From: Rhypophila decipiens
Taxonomy: Eukaryota > Ascomycota > Sordariomycetes > Sordariales > Naviculisporaceae
Assembly: GCA_033297075.1 (NCBI GenBank)
Contig: MU858215.1
Location: 1 to 64,000, forward strand
Direction: 5' to 3'
DNA: 64,000 bases
In this document: in pieces, positions 10,870-22,171 of the stretch
Layout: each line of letters starts with the position of its first letter
Position numbering within the stretch: position 1 is the first letter of the stretch
Notes under the pieces: model-generated
Seen by the model: only the letters and a program-made list of their open reading frames with translations
Told to the model about the DNA's origin: nothing
Databases searched by the model: none
Made by a program: the position numbers and the translations under genes

Positions 10870-12363
10870 ATGTCGGGCCCCTACTATGTTCCCATAACCG
10901 ACCACGATTCTTGCAAACAGTTCTTTGCTGACCCGGACGACCCAACCTACGAAGAAGTGCGATCGCTCGGATCCCAGTTCCTCAAGCCGGGAAAACAATG
11001 TCCCCACCCAGCGAGCACTTGGTTCCGTGACTCGCGACCACTTCATCTCCAACAACCTCGACCATCTCGACGAGCCATCCTCGCCCAACTGTACCGCGAA
11101 CACACGACCGCCTCGCCCTCTCGCGTCGAAAATGTCCTAGCGCATTACATGACCCCCGACGAGCCCGAGCAAGTCCAATCCGACGCAGAACCTAAATTCA
11201 CACTCTTTCCGCTCCTGCCTCCCGAAATCCGCCAGCAAATATGGGAACTCGCCATCCCCAGCCGAACAGTCGACCTCCGCGAGATCCGACACAACGGGGA
11301 ATACACGTCTATCCGATATATAACCCTGCCCATCCCGCCAATCGGACAGGTCTGTCGAGAAGCTCGCCATCTAGTCTATCGCCTGGGGGCCCATCTCGAA
11401 GTCGCCTCTACCCCGAGCGATGACGCCGCATCCGATCTCTCCTACTATAAGAAACATAACATTGGCTTCTTTATGAAGGGGATCGACATCGCGCTGCACA
11501 TGCCTGATTTGGATAAATATTATGAAGAGGACTACGCCTTCAAGGTTACGGGAACTGGCGAGACAAATTTTGGTTCCGAGGCTTGGACTGTCACGTCCAG
11601 AGCCCTGCCAAAGGCGATGAAGAGTCGCGCTGTTGCGGTAAACTGGTCGGGGGGGAACAAAGGGGCAATGATGGGCTGGCCAAATAGGCAACTTCAACGG
11701 CATCCTGTTTTGGCATATGACTCTGGAAGTACCATCGGCTCGCTCGGGAATGGACGGTTGATGTCGGACTGGACGTATATCAAGGAGGCGGCTACTGAGG
11801 GGAGTTCACTCGAGACAGTCTATGTCTACCACAAGAGCCGGTTTATTGACGTGTACTTGTTGGTTGACGACGAGTTTCCTGAGGAGGTGGTGAACCCCGA
11901 GGATCCGACGAGATTTTACGAAGTCGAGATGCAACTGCTTGTGGATTTGTATGATGACGAGAAGCTGGCTGAGGTTGCGAGCCTGGAGACGCTCAATCTG
12001 GACAAGGATAACAATAAGCCGAGGTATGCAGCTGCGGGGGCGGTCAACCCGGGCTTGTGTCTAAACTGCGAGAGGGTGCAGTGGGAGAAGCATATCAAGC
12101 CCGATGTCGAGGCTTTGTGGCTTCAGCTGTATGAGGACGAGTTGGAGGTGGACCCGAGCCTTTTCGAGGCTGTCTTTACGGGCAAGGAGCCCGGGATACC
12201 GTATAATGCGGATCATCCTTGGGTCAAGGAGAAGTTGCGGACCGCCCCTGAGTTTCGGCCTGCTGTGCTGATTCATCTGCGTGTTGCTGAGAAGGCGAAG
12301 CTTCAGGATGAAGAGTTGGCGCAGTGGGCTGATTTCAACTCGCGGGTTCAGGCTATCAGGTGA
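10870..12363 (+). CDS. 2EXR-domain protein
   Basis: Single exon, 497 aa from ATG 10870; the frame extends 42 bases upstream only with a GTG. The 2EXR signature lies near residues 108-150: FTLFPLLPPEIRQQIWELAI followed by an R-V-L-R stretch and a VCREAR motif. 2EXR is a fungal-expanded domain of unknown biochemical role, often found in accessory gene families. The rest includes IGFFMKGIDIALH, an LETVYVYHKSRFIDVYLLVDD strand pair, and a C-terminal acidic/helical region with a CLNCERVQWEKH motif. No signal peptide or membrane segment. Probably intracellular; function unknown. Confidence 0.75.
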   Translation: MSGPYYVPITDHDSCKQFFADPDDPTYEEVRSLGSQFLKPGKQCPHPASTWFRDSRPLHLQQPRPSRRAILAQLYREHTTASPSRVENVLAHYMTPDEPEQVQSDAEPKFTLFPLLPPEIRQQIWELAIPSRTVDLREIRHNGEYTSIRYITLPIPPIGQVCREARHLVYRLGAHLEVASTPSDDAASDLSYYKKHNIGFFMKGIDIALHMPDLDKYYEEDYAFKVTGTGETNFGSEAWTVTSRALPKAMKSRAVAVNWSGGNKGAMMGWPNRQLQRHPVLAYDSGSTIGSLGNGRLMSDWTYIKEAATEGSSLETVYVYHKSRFIDVYLLVDDEFPEEVVNPEDPTRFYEVEMQLLVDLYDDEKLAEVASLETLNLDKDNNKPRYAAAGAVNPGLCLNCERVQWEKHIKPDVEALWLQLYEDELEVDPSLFEAVFTGKEPGIPYNADHPWVKEKLRTAPEFRPAVLIHLRVAEKAKLQDEELAQWADFNSRVQAIR

Positions 12364-13053
12364 GCAATGGGTGCTTGAGATTTGGTTATCGACGGTTGTC
12401 GAGGAGATGGTTGTCGGGATCTCTGTGATGTCTTTTCAATGTGCTACAAATGTATGTATGCTGAGGCATGTAACATCGTCCTCAAGTCCTTGTTGCCCTG
12501 GAGGCTCAAGGTCGCGAAACCCGTGTGTGCCGACCTGTCTTTACTCCACGTTGTCGGCGACGTTTGAATCACCTCCACGGGTTAGAAGCATCACGATACC
12601 AATGAATCTAGAACAAAAACTCAATGAGTGAGGTCTACGCCACATGATCCCCTTCATCACCCCTGTTTGCAACTGAATTGAAAATACCCCTGTGCTTTAT
12701 TATCCGATCCAAGTCGGAGGTAAACATGTACCTTGATTATGTCATGCGCGGATCTTGAAGCGATGGCCTCTGATTGGTCGGGTCAGCACGGGAAGATGAC
12801 GGCTTGGCATTACCGTCGTGTCTCACATACGCCGCATTCCCACAGCGCTGGGCTATGCTCTCCCGATGAGGGATGGTCACCGTAAGCACCAAGGGAGCTG
12901 AACCGCAGGAAAATTCCGACCACGTATGGTTTTCTGATCCTGACAACCTCATCTCAAGTTCTCAACCTCGACCTCATTGCGAGTGAGTCCGATATCCTCC
13001 ATCTTCAGATTGATACCGCGCTTTCTTTGCCTGGATGAAAGTGCTCGGTCAAG
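12364..13053. other. intergenic region
   Basis: About 690 bases. It holds the 3' end of the 2EXR gene and the promoter of the MFS gene. No gene was supported. Confidence 0.5.
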
Positions 13054-14904
13054 ATGGCGCCTCTTTCCCCACCAATAGCAGCCCGGGACACCCGGGGGGA
13101 CACAACGCCCGACGCCGACGCCGATGTCGAGGCGCGTCCTCTCCTCAACGAAGAGGAAGAAGAGATTCGCCAACGTCATCACCAATCACCAGACTCACAC
13201 ATTCACGATGAAGAAAGCAAACTCCCCCGTCGGCCATATCAATCCCCCCGATCGGGAGTCCTAGGGCGGATATCGACACTGCTGCACAGGTTTCAGGCCC
13301 GCAAACCGAATACGATCATCTTGCTTTTATCAGCTGCAATGTTTGTGTTTACAGCAAGCAGCATGATGGTCATGGTGCCCATGTTTCGGCTCATGGAGGA
13401 CGCTATCTGTCGCGGGCATTTTAACGTCAAGCCTGGGGAAGAGATTGAGGAGGGGAAATGTAAAGGTGACGAAGTGCAAAGCGAGCTTGCTTGGTTGGGC
13501 GGCGTGGGGACCATGTTGGGCAGTGTGATTGGGATGATTGCTGCGTTGCCATATGGTGTTTTGGCTGATCGGTTTGTTTGCCCTTTGTCCTGAGTGACTA
13601 TTTGAGCTGGGAAAAGCTGCTAACGCGGGAGTAGAATTGGTCGACGAAAGGTCTTTGGGCTATCGTACCTGGGCATCTTTCTGTCCTTTGCGTATGGGCC
13701 GCTTATTCTGTGGTTCGACAAGGCCCCGAGTGTCTGGGTCTTACTTTTCGGCTCATTTTTCTTGCTGATTGGTGGTGGGATTCCCATCGCGACGAACAGT
13801 CTGAATGCCATGGCTGTTGATGTCAGTCCCAACGGCGATACGTACGTCTACCTCTTGCATCTACCCTACCAAGCTGCTTTTGACTAACACTTTCGAAATA
13901 GCTCCACCGGTCTCCTCTACCTCTCAGCAGGCGGCATGGCAGGCGGCCTCATCGCACCAGTAATCGCAGGCCTGCTAATGACCATCAGCCCCTGGATTCC
14001 CATCCTGGTAGTCTTCTCCTTCGCCCCGATCGTCACAATAATAATGCTCCTCGTCCCAGAGACGCTCGACCTCGAAAAGATCCGCGCCAAGAATCAGAAT
14101 TCCACCAGACCATCCAGCAGCGCGGTAGTAACTCACATGCGCGAGGGAATCGCCGAACTCAAAGTCGCAATCTCCCTCCTGCGCGACAAGAATTTGGTTT
14201 TGACCTTGATCAACTTTGCCATTCATCCCGCTCTGATGGCTGCTTATATGACTACCTTGCCGCAGTACGTAAGCAAGTACTTTGGCTGGACGCTTGCGCA
14301 GACGAGTTATACGCTCAGTCCGGCCATGGGGGTGTTGCATGTTCTTATCATGGTTGTGTTACCGCCTCTCTCGCGAGGGTTGACTGCTGCGAATGGCAGA
14401 TTCCGACTGTCTACGTTTGGGAAGGATCTGATTTTAACAAAGATATCAGTGGCGTTTTTGCTTGCTGGGGCTTTGGTTGAGGGCCTGGCGGGGAGTATAG
14501 TCATCTTCATTGTTGGACTGGGAATTGGCACCCTTGGGGCAGCAAATGGACCGTTATGTCGGAGTGTGGCGACGGCATTTGTCGAGCAGCATCATACCAG
14601 TCGGTTGTACGGTTTGATCAGCATGCTGGAGACGAGTGGTGCGTTAATTGGCGGACCGGTGTTGGCTTGGTGCTTCAATGTGGGTATGGAAAAGGGTGGC
14701 GTGCTGAAGGGGCTGCCGTGGTTTTATGTTGCTTTCTTGCTGGTTGTGGCTTTGGCCGCCTTGTTGTTTGTTAGGGAGCCCGAGTTCAAGAAGGCTGATT
14801 TGGGGAGTGAGGATGACGACGACGAGCTGGATGGCGAGGATTGTGGCTATGAGATGAGTAATACCCGGAACGAGCGGATTGATCATGGGCATCGCTGTCA
14901 CTGA
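13054..14904 (+). CDS. major facilitator superfamily transporter
   Basis: Three exons (13054-13571, 13635-13841, 13902-14904) encode 575 aa. Intron 1 is 63 nt (GTTTGT...GTAG) and intron 2 is 60 nt (GTACGT, GACTAAC branch, ATAG). Splicing restores the MFS loop motif after TM3 as ADRIGRRKVFG. The N-terminus is an acidic cytoplasmic region (EEEEEIR). About 12 membrane segments follow, including the glycine-rich STGLLYLSAGGMAGGLIAP helix. The central loop holds a DLEKIRAKNQNSTRPSSS segment, and the tail is strongly acidic (EDDDDELDGED). The pattern resembles fungal MFS proteins annotated near the PCFT/HCP (SLC46-like) group, but the substrate is unknown. Plasma-membrane location is inferred. Confidence 0.87.
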
Positions 14905-15914
14905 GGCACCCGAGGCCATGTGGGTCTCTCGGTGGGCCGGGTCTCGGTGCTATCTGCAAGCGTCATGTTTGGAGGAGCTGGGTGTCGTACAAGCCGGCAC
15001 GGGGCATCCATCTTTCTTTTACGCCTTCTATTTTCGTTAACATGTCTCATATTCTTAACCTAGAATAACAGCTTCATTTGTACATGCACAAGCAAAGACA
15101 TATTGAGCTCAGAAAATAATCGTTAAAGGAATTCAATCAATTTTTTTGTTGACTCTGCTTTCAGACAGGACATAAGCTTACACACCCTAGACATGATACC
15201 GGTTCCTGATCATGAAAACTTGCGAGTTCTGTTAGTGCTAATAAGAAGCCGTCGGGACCTCTGGCGACGGTGCTCGGAACATTGCGGGCTACCACCCCCC
15301 GGCAATTGCGGCCTGCTCATGAGCACCGGAAGGATGTCCAAAACAAGGTCTTTTCCGTCAAACACCGAAACTGCCGGTTCAGGTACCGCATCCGGCCGAA
15401 AAGAGCGTCCCGACCGAAGGCCCGGCCTGTGTATTGATCCATGTCGCGGCCTGGCTGAATGCGCAATGCCGGGGCCACACATCACCAGAACGGACTTTAT
15501 GGGTCGGAAATAAACCGAGACATGCCCCTGGTGTATTTGTGGCGTCGAAAAGTCGGTTCCGACATACGCGTATTGGGATACTAGTATTCCGTAACGGCGC
15601 AACCGGAATCAGGCCCAATCACCGGCCATGCTTTGCTGACCAAGCGGAGCTGAGTCCGAGCCTACTCACTCAACGGGACCCGAAGCTTTGGGAGCCGGGA
15701 GTGAGGCCCCGGTCTCCGCGGCCGCCGAGAATACCAGAGTCACTTTTTGATCCAGCCACATCCTTGGCCCCGGCCGGGGGCAGCCTTGTGTTAAAAATGT
15801 GATAAATACACCAGACCCCCGTCGCCCTCCTTGCCTGGGACTGAATTATATCGACATCAAAAACATCCATACATCACACTTCATAGAAAACATCAATTCG
15901 ACATCTTCTTCAGC
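14905..15914. other. long intergenic region upstream of the SDR
   Basis: About 1 kb. The first part is the MFS 3' region; the rest is GC-rich and should be the SDR promoter. Frames here have no family features. Confidence 0.5.
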
Positions 15915-16946
15915 ATGTCAGTCAAACTCCTAGCACTACTATCTGCCAACATTGGTCCAACACCAACATCGTCCGCGGCCTCTTTTACGGCCGCCTCAAT
16001 CCCGCATCTTACCGGCAAAGTCATCCTCGTCACCGGCGGAACCAATGGTCTGGGGAAACAATCCATCGTCGACCTCGCCCGGCACGGCCAACCAGCCGAG
16101 ATCTGGCTAGCAGCTCGGGACATGACCAAAGCCAACGAGACCATCTCCGAGATCCAGTCCCAACTTCAACCTGGCAACAAAACCAAGCTCTGTCCCCTAA
16201 AGCTCGACCTATCCTCCCTCGCCTCCGTCCAAGCCGCCGCCAAGCACCTTTTGGCCTCAACCAACAGACTCGACATCCTCCTGCTCAACGCAGGCATCAT
16301 GGCCACGCCCGCAGGCCTCTCCCCCGAGGGTTACGAAATCCAATTCGCAACAAACTATCTCGGCCATACCCTCCTCACAGACCTTCTCCTCCCTCTCCTG
16401 TCCAAGACCGCCTCTGTGTCCCCAGAGTCAGACGTCCGCATAGTGTCGGTCTCCTCGGCGGGGTATAGCTTCGCCCCAGCGCCCGGCATCAACCTTTCCA
16501 ACCTGACCAAGCCCGATGCAGGCGGTCTAGAGGGTCTCCAGCGCTACGGACAGTCAAAATTGGCAAGTATCCTCTGGACAAGAGAACTCGCCCGGCGGTA
16601 TCCGAACTTTTGTGTAACAGCCGTTCATCCTGGAGTGGTGCAGACGAATCTCATGTCTTCGGCGGGCGATTCTCCCCTCTTGATGAAGATTTTTACCAAG
16701 GTGTTTTACGGATTGTTGACGGGCGTTGAGAAGGGAACGAGGAATCAGCTTTGGGCTGCTACTGCCCCGCGAGCTGCTCACAGTGGGAACAAGGGGAAGG
16801 AGACGAACGGGGTCAAGAGTGGCGAGTACTATGAGCCTGTTGGGAAGGGGGGACTGGCGAGTGAGACGGCGCGGGATGACGTGCTTGCTGGACGGTTGTG
16901 GGATTGGACTGAGCAGTCGTTGAGGCCGTGGGTTCAGGGGACTTGA
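15915..16946 (+). CDS. short-chain dehydrogenase/reductase (retinol dehydrogenase-like)
   Basis: Single exon, 343 aa from ATG 15915. Classical SDR layout: TGGTNGLG dinucleotide-binding motif near residue 42, an acidic DLSSLASVQ segment, LLLNAGI (NAG motif), FATNYLGH, VSVSSAGY with the catalytic Ser, and YGQSK with the catalytic Tyr-Lys about 13 residues after the Ser block. It then has VTAVHPGVVQTNL, the usual PG motif after the active site. The leader of about 30 residues is short and not clearly a signal peptide. It should be an NAD(P)-dependent oxidoreductase on a lipid, polyketide or xenobiotic carbonyl; the substrate cannot be told from sequence. Confidence 0.88.
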   Translation: MSVKLLALLSANIGPTPTSSAASFTAASIPHLTGKVILVTGGTNGLGKQSIVDLARHGQPAEIWLAARDMTKANETISEIQSQLQPGNKTKLCPLKLDLSSLASVQAAAKHLLASTNRLDILLLNAGIMATPAGLSPEGYEIQFATNYLGHTLLTDLLLPLLSKTASVSPESDVRIVSVSSAGYSFAPAPGINLSNLTKPDAGGLEGLQRYGQSKLASILWTRELARRYPNFCVTAVHPGVVQTNLMSSAGDSPLLMKIFTKVFYGLLTGVEKGTRNQLWAATAPRAAHSGNKGKETNGVKSGEYYEPVGKGGLASETARDDVLAGRLWDWTEQSLRPWVQGT

Positions 16947-17275
16947 TGCAGGTGCGGTTTTGGTGATGGGATGTTCAAGTTGGGCTGTGTGGTCATTTTG
17001 ATTCCTGCTGGGAAGCGGCGGGCAAATTCACAGGTTTCTTTCGACCATACCATTACCCATGGTTTCCTTTGTTGTTTTCTTGTCATGTGATGAGGCCTTT
17101 TCGTAATGGCAATGATAATTCGCATTGAGGGTACGGCTCGTAGCTTCCCTATGTTCCCTCCCACCTGGATCCTGGCTGCACTTTCCCGCCCACAACGAAC
17201 CATTCCAACCCTCGCCTACAAATCGTGGCAGCCTACCACCTTGGAGACCCAAACCCTTCCAATTCATCATCTCTC

Positions 17276-18304
17276 ATGAAATTTTGGCAACCAGCAAAAG
17301 CAACACCAGGTTTCTTTTTCACCGCTTCATCACTACTGTCATCCATTCTCATCATCAGTATCATCCCCAGAAGCAAACAAGAGTCAGCAAAGAATACCCG
17401 TTCAATCGAACAAGTCAACATCTTTTCTCACTTCAAGAAACAAACCTCCCGCCGGCCCAAACCCAAAAGCCTTTCCCGAGGGCCACCCGAGGTTCAAGCC
17501 AAACTCAAAAACACACACAGCCCTAGCGGCTCGGTAAAAAGGAAAAATGTGCGTCTCCATCTTCATGCCCTCGCCTCATGTTCTAACAACAATAACAACG
17601 AGAACAGGGCCTCCCCAAACTCCCCAAACTCCCAACACTCCGCAAACTCTCCCGGCAAGCCCAACCGGGACCCTTCTCCTGAACTCTCTACCCTCTGGCA
17701 CGACCAGCCCCCAGCTACATCCGGCGACAAAAGCTCGGCCCCCCAAACCTCGTCCACGCCGCTAAACCCTCCAGTCCGCTAGTTGCAAAAGAAGGTCCTT
17801 CAGCTCCAAGCATGCGGAATTGCGACGGACATATCAGATATCCGACATATGGTCCATCGGTCCAGGGACAACTATTCCCTCGACTTCATCAGCAGTATGA
17901 GCCGGAAAATTTCCTAGTGGGAAAATGAGATGACTGCTTTTCAAGCGCGACTGAACAATGGCCAGGTGCCCAGCAATGCAAAAGAAGGTCTTTCTATGAT
18001 TGAACGACAATTAAAGGAAAGCATGGAGTCCTTGCAGAGTGAGCTCACCGCGCTGGCCGCGGCAAACAGCAAGACTGGGGTCACCGCCAGCATGGACTCC
18101 AAGACCGAGGTCACCGCGCCGACCGCGGCTAGCAAGACCAAGGTGGGAGAAGCGAATCCCTCACCTTAACCGCGCTTCAGCAAGGCCCAAATGAGAAGCC
18201 ACAAGGCCTTTCTCGAAGAAATGGAGGTTTACGACTACGACTGCCTCGCACGATACTTCCATGACCGTCCCCCGCCCCGCGAGGATTCCGAGGAACAGGA
18301 GTGA
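17276..18304 (+). pseudogene. coiled-coil protein frame with three in-frame stops
   Basis: One frame (codons beginning at positions 2 modulo 3) stays coding-like for about 1 kb but is broken by TAG 17780-17782, TAG 17915-17917 and TAA 18167-18169 before a final TGA at 18302-18304. No indel is needed. Between the stops the protein looks genuine: LQKKVLQLQACGIA, ENEMTAFQARLNN, then a clear heptad-type helix (IERQLKESMESLQSELTAL), and after the last stop SKAQMRSHKAFLEEMEVYDY and CLARYFHDRPPPRED. The N-terminal part (17276 onward) is low in complexity and its start is uncertain. An alternative ATG at 17547 lies in another frame. Family not recognised. It could be a decayed gene or one rescued at the RNA level. 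Confidence 0.5.
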
Positions 18305-18403
18305 GATGGAGGACGCATTTCTTTGGGATTGTAAATGATGGGCAGCGTTATTTGGTAGACTTATAACTACATAGCGAGTAGAAACAATCAAGGAATTTTT
18401 ACC

Positions 18404-18765
18404 AGGCAGTCAAGCCATTTATTCCTGCCAGCCAAGGCATCCATTCCCGTCAATTTAAGCATATATTCTTGCCGGTCAAGACATCCATTCCAGCCAGTTT
18501 AGGTATTTGTCCCATCCAGGCAAGGCCTCTATCCCAGCCGGTCAATGCCTCCTTTCCGGCCTATAGGGGCATATATTCTAAACAGTCAAGGTATTTACTC
18601 TAGCTAGTCAAGGCGTTTATTGCAGTCAGTTCGGGCATTTTATTTTAGCAAGCCCAGGCATCTCTTCCCGCCTAGACATTACATCCATTCTGGCGGGTGG
18701 GCGCGTCTATTCCACACTAGTCAGGGCATCTGCTCCAGCCAGTCAAGGCATCTGATTACTCCTTG
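18404..18765 (+). repeat. degenerate 22-23 bp minisatellite (array A)
   Basis: About 15 diverged units of the type CAGCCAGTCAAGGCATCTATTC, tandem and in one orientation. The same unit, more AT-rich, recurs in the arrays at 31964-32190 (inverted) and 42008-42114. No flanking inverted repeat was found here. Confidence 0.75.
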
Positions 18766-19107
18766 AGCATGCAACAGAAGGACATTTGAGGGTAGGTACA
18801 TGCCTCTAATCGTATTTAAACACATCATCTTATCCATCATACCGGGTCTGAACTTGAGTGACAATTCTGCCCGGTGATAATGAACAAAGTCAGAGAGGCG
18901 AGGCTAACGATTCAACTCCCGCAGTATAATTATCCTCTGGAATATCTAGTCCACAGAGATCTTTGCAAGCGGACGGAGAACCTTGGCAAAGAATTCCCGG
19001 GTAAAAGTCTCATCGTCTGCCCCTTCTGTGAAATCGCAGCACAGCTAGTTCTCAAGTACTTATAACATAACAATCCTCCCTGGAATCCTAGATCCTTCAC
19101 TCTAACG
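18766..19107. other. gap after the minisatellite
   Basis: AT-rich stretch with no supported gene; it includes the 3' end of the minus-strand surface-protein gene. Confidence 0.45.
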
Positions 19108-20108
19108 TCATGTAGTTGTTTTACCAGTGGTGCTCTCTAGCTCGGGACAGACCATACATGAGTCCAACTCGAAGCAGCCTGGCCCATCTCCGATCTCCAC
19201 CGGGCTATTGATTGAGCGAGAGTCTATTTCATGTGCCTCCGTATGCGTATAACTGACCAAAGAGTCTCCGTGCAGTTGCGCCTTCGTCTCGGAATGTTCC
19301 GCTAACTGTAAAGCCCGCCTAGCCCGTCGTTTTCTGCGCCCTATATGGCACATCCATCCGAGCACGGCAAGAATGAGAACTGCTACCGCCACTCCTATAG
19401 AGATTCCCACGATCGTGGTACTGGGTAGGTTGGAACCAGTATCCCCGCTAGCTTGAGGATCTGATCCCTTTGTCTGGGAGCTGGAGTCGGTAGCGCTGGT
19501 AGTCCTGGTGCCGGCGTAAGAAGAGTTTGGAATTGAAGTCCGGGAATCGTCAACAAAACCCCTGTCAAGCGTTTCCAGCGGAATTTTAACCGTAACTATC
19601 TCAGAGCTCGTTGAGTTATCCGACAAGGTCCTAGGTATCCAGGCCGTGGTCGTAAGGGTGGTATAAAACGAGGCACTAACGGTCACTCCGGGAATAACGG
19701 TGATTATAGACTCAAATACCGGATTAACGGTTATTGTAGTCTCGAATACCGGTGCAGTCGAAGGCCCCTGGCAGTAATCGATAAAGTCTTGGAACTTGGG
19801 CCCAAGGTATGCCTTGCCCTTTGCCTGCGCTTTTGGATCGCCCTCAGAATCCAAACAACTCATGCAGGTATGGTAAAGCTTATTGAAGGAAGAGTCCGGT
19901 TCGCATAGGGCCGATGTTTTCCCTGTCTTCTGTGCCTCCAAGTACGCATTATCTGGCCAAGATTATGTTATGGAACTGGTTCTATAATTTGCGAAGGCTC
20001 TGATCCTTTCACCACCCTGCTAGAGAAAAACTTACTGCAGTCATCATAGCACGGAGCAGGCACGGTTGTCTCGTCCCTCGCATGGTTCAACTTGACACGG
20101 GCAATCAT
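19108..20108 (-). CDS. single-pass surface protein with Cys-rich ectodomain
   Basis: Two exons on the minus strand, 20108-20036 and 19952-19108, are joined by an 83-nt intron (GTAAGT...CCAG). This rebuilds the conserved segment CYDDCNNAYLEAQKTGKT across the junction. The 305-aa product has an N-terminal Cys domain (CEPDSSFNKLYHTCMSCLD, then FQDFIDYC), a Ser/Thr-rich stalk, one membrane helix (STTIVGISIGVAVAVLILAV), a basic stop-transfer (RRKRRARR) and a cytoplasmic tail. This is a common fungal layout (CYxxCNNAYLE family) for surface sensors or wall-associated proteins; ligand unknown. The ATG at 20108 gives no obvious signal peptide, so an extra 5' exon may exist; the frame is open up to 20372. 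Confidence 0.68.
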
Positions 20109-20423
20109 GGTGTGCCGTTCTAGTCTCAACGCTTGTCTGATAGGAGAGTTTGGTGCCTTTGCAATGGAAGTGGAAAATTTGTCGAAGCTAGGAAGTTTCG
20201 TCTGAAATTCAATATTTGATTGGAGATGTCGGAGAAGGGCGAAAGGTATGAGGGGCAACCAGTGATTAAGGTGCCCAAGGTTATCTACCTCATTCACTAC
20301 TCTACATCCGTCTTGTTGCCTGGAGTCACCTGCATATAAGGACGGGTGCCAGAGTGGATGCTGCATGTGCATGGATTATCAGGGCGCGGGAAACATATTA
20401 TTTCCAGTCGGATTGGGGGCCAA

Positions 20424-20938
20424 CTACTTGGATAATATCGAGGCATTAACGGTGACCATGTCTCTTGTGTTATGGTAGTTTTGCAGTGGTGGAACCCAAA
20501 ATAATTGCTGTGCCTCGGAGATTGTGGCCGTGGGACTCTCCAGCTTGGCATGCACCATCGTCGAGTCCAGTTCGAAGCAGTCTGGTTTCTCACCCACCTT
20601 CTCCAAGCAGCCTCCTTTCCGCCTTCCATCTCGACCGGGTTATGCGAACCATTGTCAAGCTCATGCGACCCCGTTGGGCTGACCAATGAGTCGCCATCAT
20701 CCATGTAACTGGGCATTTACCTCGGACGTTCCAATGTCTGAGAAGCAGGCGCAGACCTGTGCCGTTGTTTTCTCTTCCGGTGGTAATACAACATGACTAA
20801 CCCGCCGAGAATGACCATCGTTATTGCCACTGCTATCGGGATCCATACAGTGGTCCAGACCAACGGCGAAAACAGGCCTGAATTTCGGGCGACTTTCCAA
20901 AGACCACACAGCTCTTTTGCCAAACTCCGAAGAGCCAC
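20424..20938 (-). pseudogene. decayed paralogue of the adjacent surface-protein gene
   Basis: The minus strand holds a membrane helix with basic flank (WIPIAVAITMVILGGLVMLY, then HRKRKQRHR). Pieces in shifted frames then match the intact neighbour's tail in order: NAQLH, GDSLVSPTGSHE, SHNPVEMEGG, and PDCFELDSTMVHAKLES. The neighbour has AQLHGDSLVSYTHTEAHE, SPVEIGDG and GCFELDSCMVCPELES. At least two frameshifts separate the pieces, and the ectodomain is absent. It lies just upstream of, and in the same orientation as, the intact copy, so a tandem duplication followed by decay is likely. Confidence 0.7.
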
Positions 20939-20945
20939 AACAACT

Positions 20946-21989
20946 ATGGCACTTCTCTTCTCAAAAGTGGCCCAATATGTCCAAGATTGGCGGCAGAGGT
21001 CGTCGCTTTTGAATGAACCCGATGCGACAGCAATCCCCCAGTCATGGCACCAGTTCGATCAACAGCAAACTGATTGGATTTCCATCACCCCATCCAAACC
21101 GGCTAACTTGTCTGGCACTGGTAACGACAATAAGGAGACCGAAAGTGAAATAACCGACAGAGCAAATACAATCCCGCTGACTTTGATGACCTGGAACGTG
21201 GACGCCATGGCGGACTACCCGGAGCGTCGCATGCTCGAGGTGCTCTCCGCGTTTCGGAACCAGTCGCCCCAACCCAATATCTTGTTCTTCCAAGAGGTGC
21301 CAAAAAGTGCGCTCGCATCAATTCTCGGACATTCCTGGATACGTAATGACTGGTATTCGAGCGAACGTGATGCGACACAGTGGTCTGGACAGCAATTCGC
21401 AACCATAACCTTACTCTCGAAGCAAACATTTAATCATCACGGGGACGACTTGTCAAAAGCTCGTATAGGTCAGATTTGGCGCGTCAAATATCCGAGTCGC
21501 TTTGGACGGGATGCGCTTTGTTGCCACATGTTTGTGCCGCCCCTGGGTGTGCGAGTTCGTCTCGTCAACGTCCACCTTGATTCCCTGCCCATCCAACCAA
21601 GTCTCCGTCCACGACAGCTAGCAATTATCGCCAACATGCTGCACGCTGCGGGGAGGGGGGTTGTTGCTGGAGATTTCAACCCGGTCTTGCCTGGTGATGA
21701 TGACCTCGTATCGGCAAATCGACTTGTCGACGTTTGGACCGAGTTACACCAGACCGAAGGGTTTACCTGGGGTATCGATGGCCAACAGCCCTTCCCACCG
21801 GCTCGTCTTGACAAGTTTGCCATGGTCGGGCTCAAAGCAACAGCAATAGACATCATCCATCCCGGCGTTCTCTCAAATCCTGGCGAAGGGGACAAAGATC
21901 AAGATCTCAAGGATGGGTTGGTACCGGGAGTGCCGTGGAGTGATCACTCGGGTCTCAGATGCAGTTTCTCACTAGTGAATGTTCTGTAA
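20946..21989 (+). CDS. TDP2-like endonuclease/exonuclease/phosphatase protein
   Basis: Single exon, 347 aa from ATG 20946. A further in-frame ATG at 20793 lies within the decayed paralogue and is less likely. Metal-dependent phosphodiesterase motifs appear in the order known from TDP2: MTWNVDAM, LFFQEVP (metal-binding Glu), VNVHLDS, GDFNPV, a WGIDGQQPFPPARLDK segment and the terminal PWSDHSGL with the catalytic SDH. TDP2 removes 5' tyrosyl adducts left on DNA by topoisomerase II; fungal relatives often act on unknown phosphodiesters. All key residues are visible, so an active enzyme is likely. Substrate and nuclear location are inferred. Confidence 0.83.
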   Translation: MALLFSKVAQYVQDWRQRSSLLNEPDATAIPQSWHQFDQQQTDWISITPSKPANLSGTGNDNKETESEITDRANTIPLTLMTWNVDAMADYPERRMLEVLSAFRNQSPQPNILFFQEVPKSALASILGHSWIRNDWYSSERDATQWSGQQFATITLLSKQTFNHHGDDLSKARIGQIWRVKYPSRFGRDALCCHMFVPPLGVRVRLVNVHLDSLPIQPSLRPRQLAIIANMLHAAGRGVVAGDFNPVLPGDDDLVSANRLVDVWTELHQTEGFTWGIDGQQPFPPARLDKFAMVGLKATAIDIIHPGVLSNPGEGDKDQDLKDGLVPGVPWSDHSGLRCSFSLVNVL

Positions 21990-22171
21990 ATTCCAAGCAT
22001 ACCATACTTGATAATTTATCTCATTTTAACCTATAGGTATACAGCTGCGATTCCCGTTGCGCTTAGTCATCGACGAGCAATCTTGTAGACCTTTTCTTTT
22101 CGTACAGACTACCACGACTTGCAAGAATGATAATTATGGATTTATCAAAACGACCAAGTGCTGTTGTCACT

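Noticed and set aside
18404..18765. Possible CRISPR-like array
   Set aside because: The units are contiguous diverged tandem repeats without unique spacers, in a eukaryotic genome.
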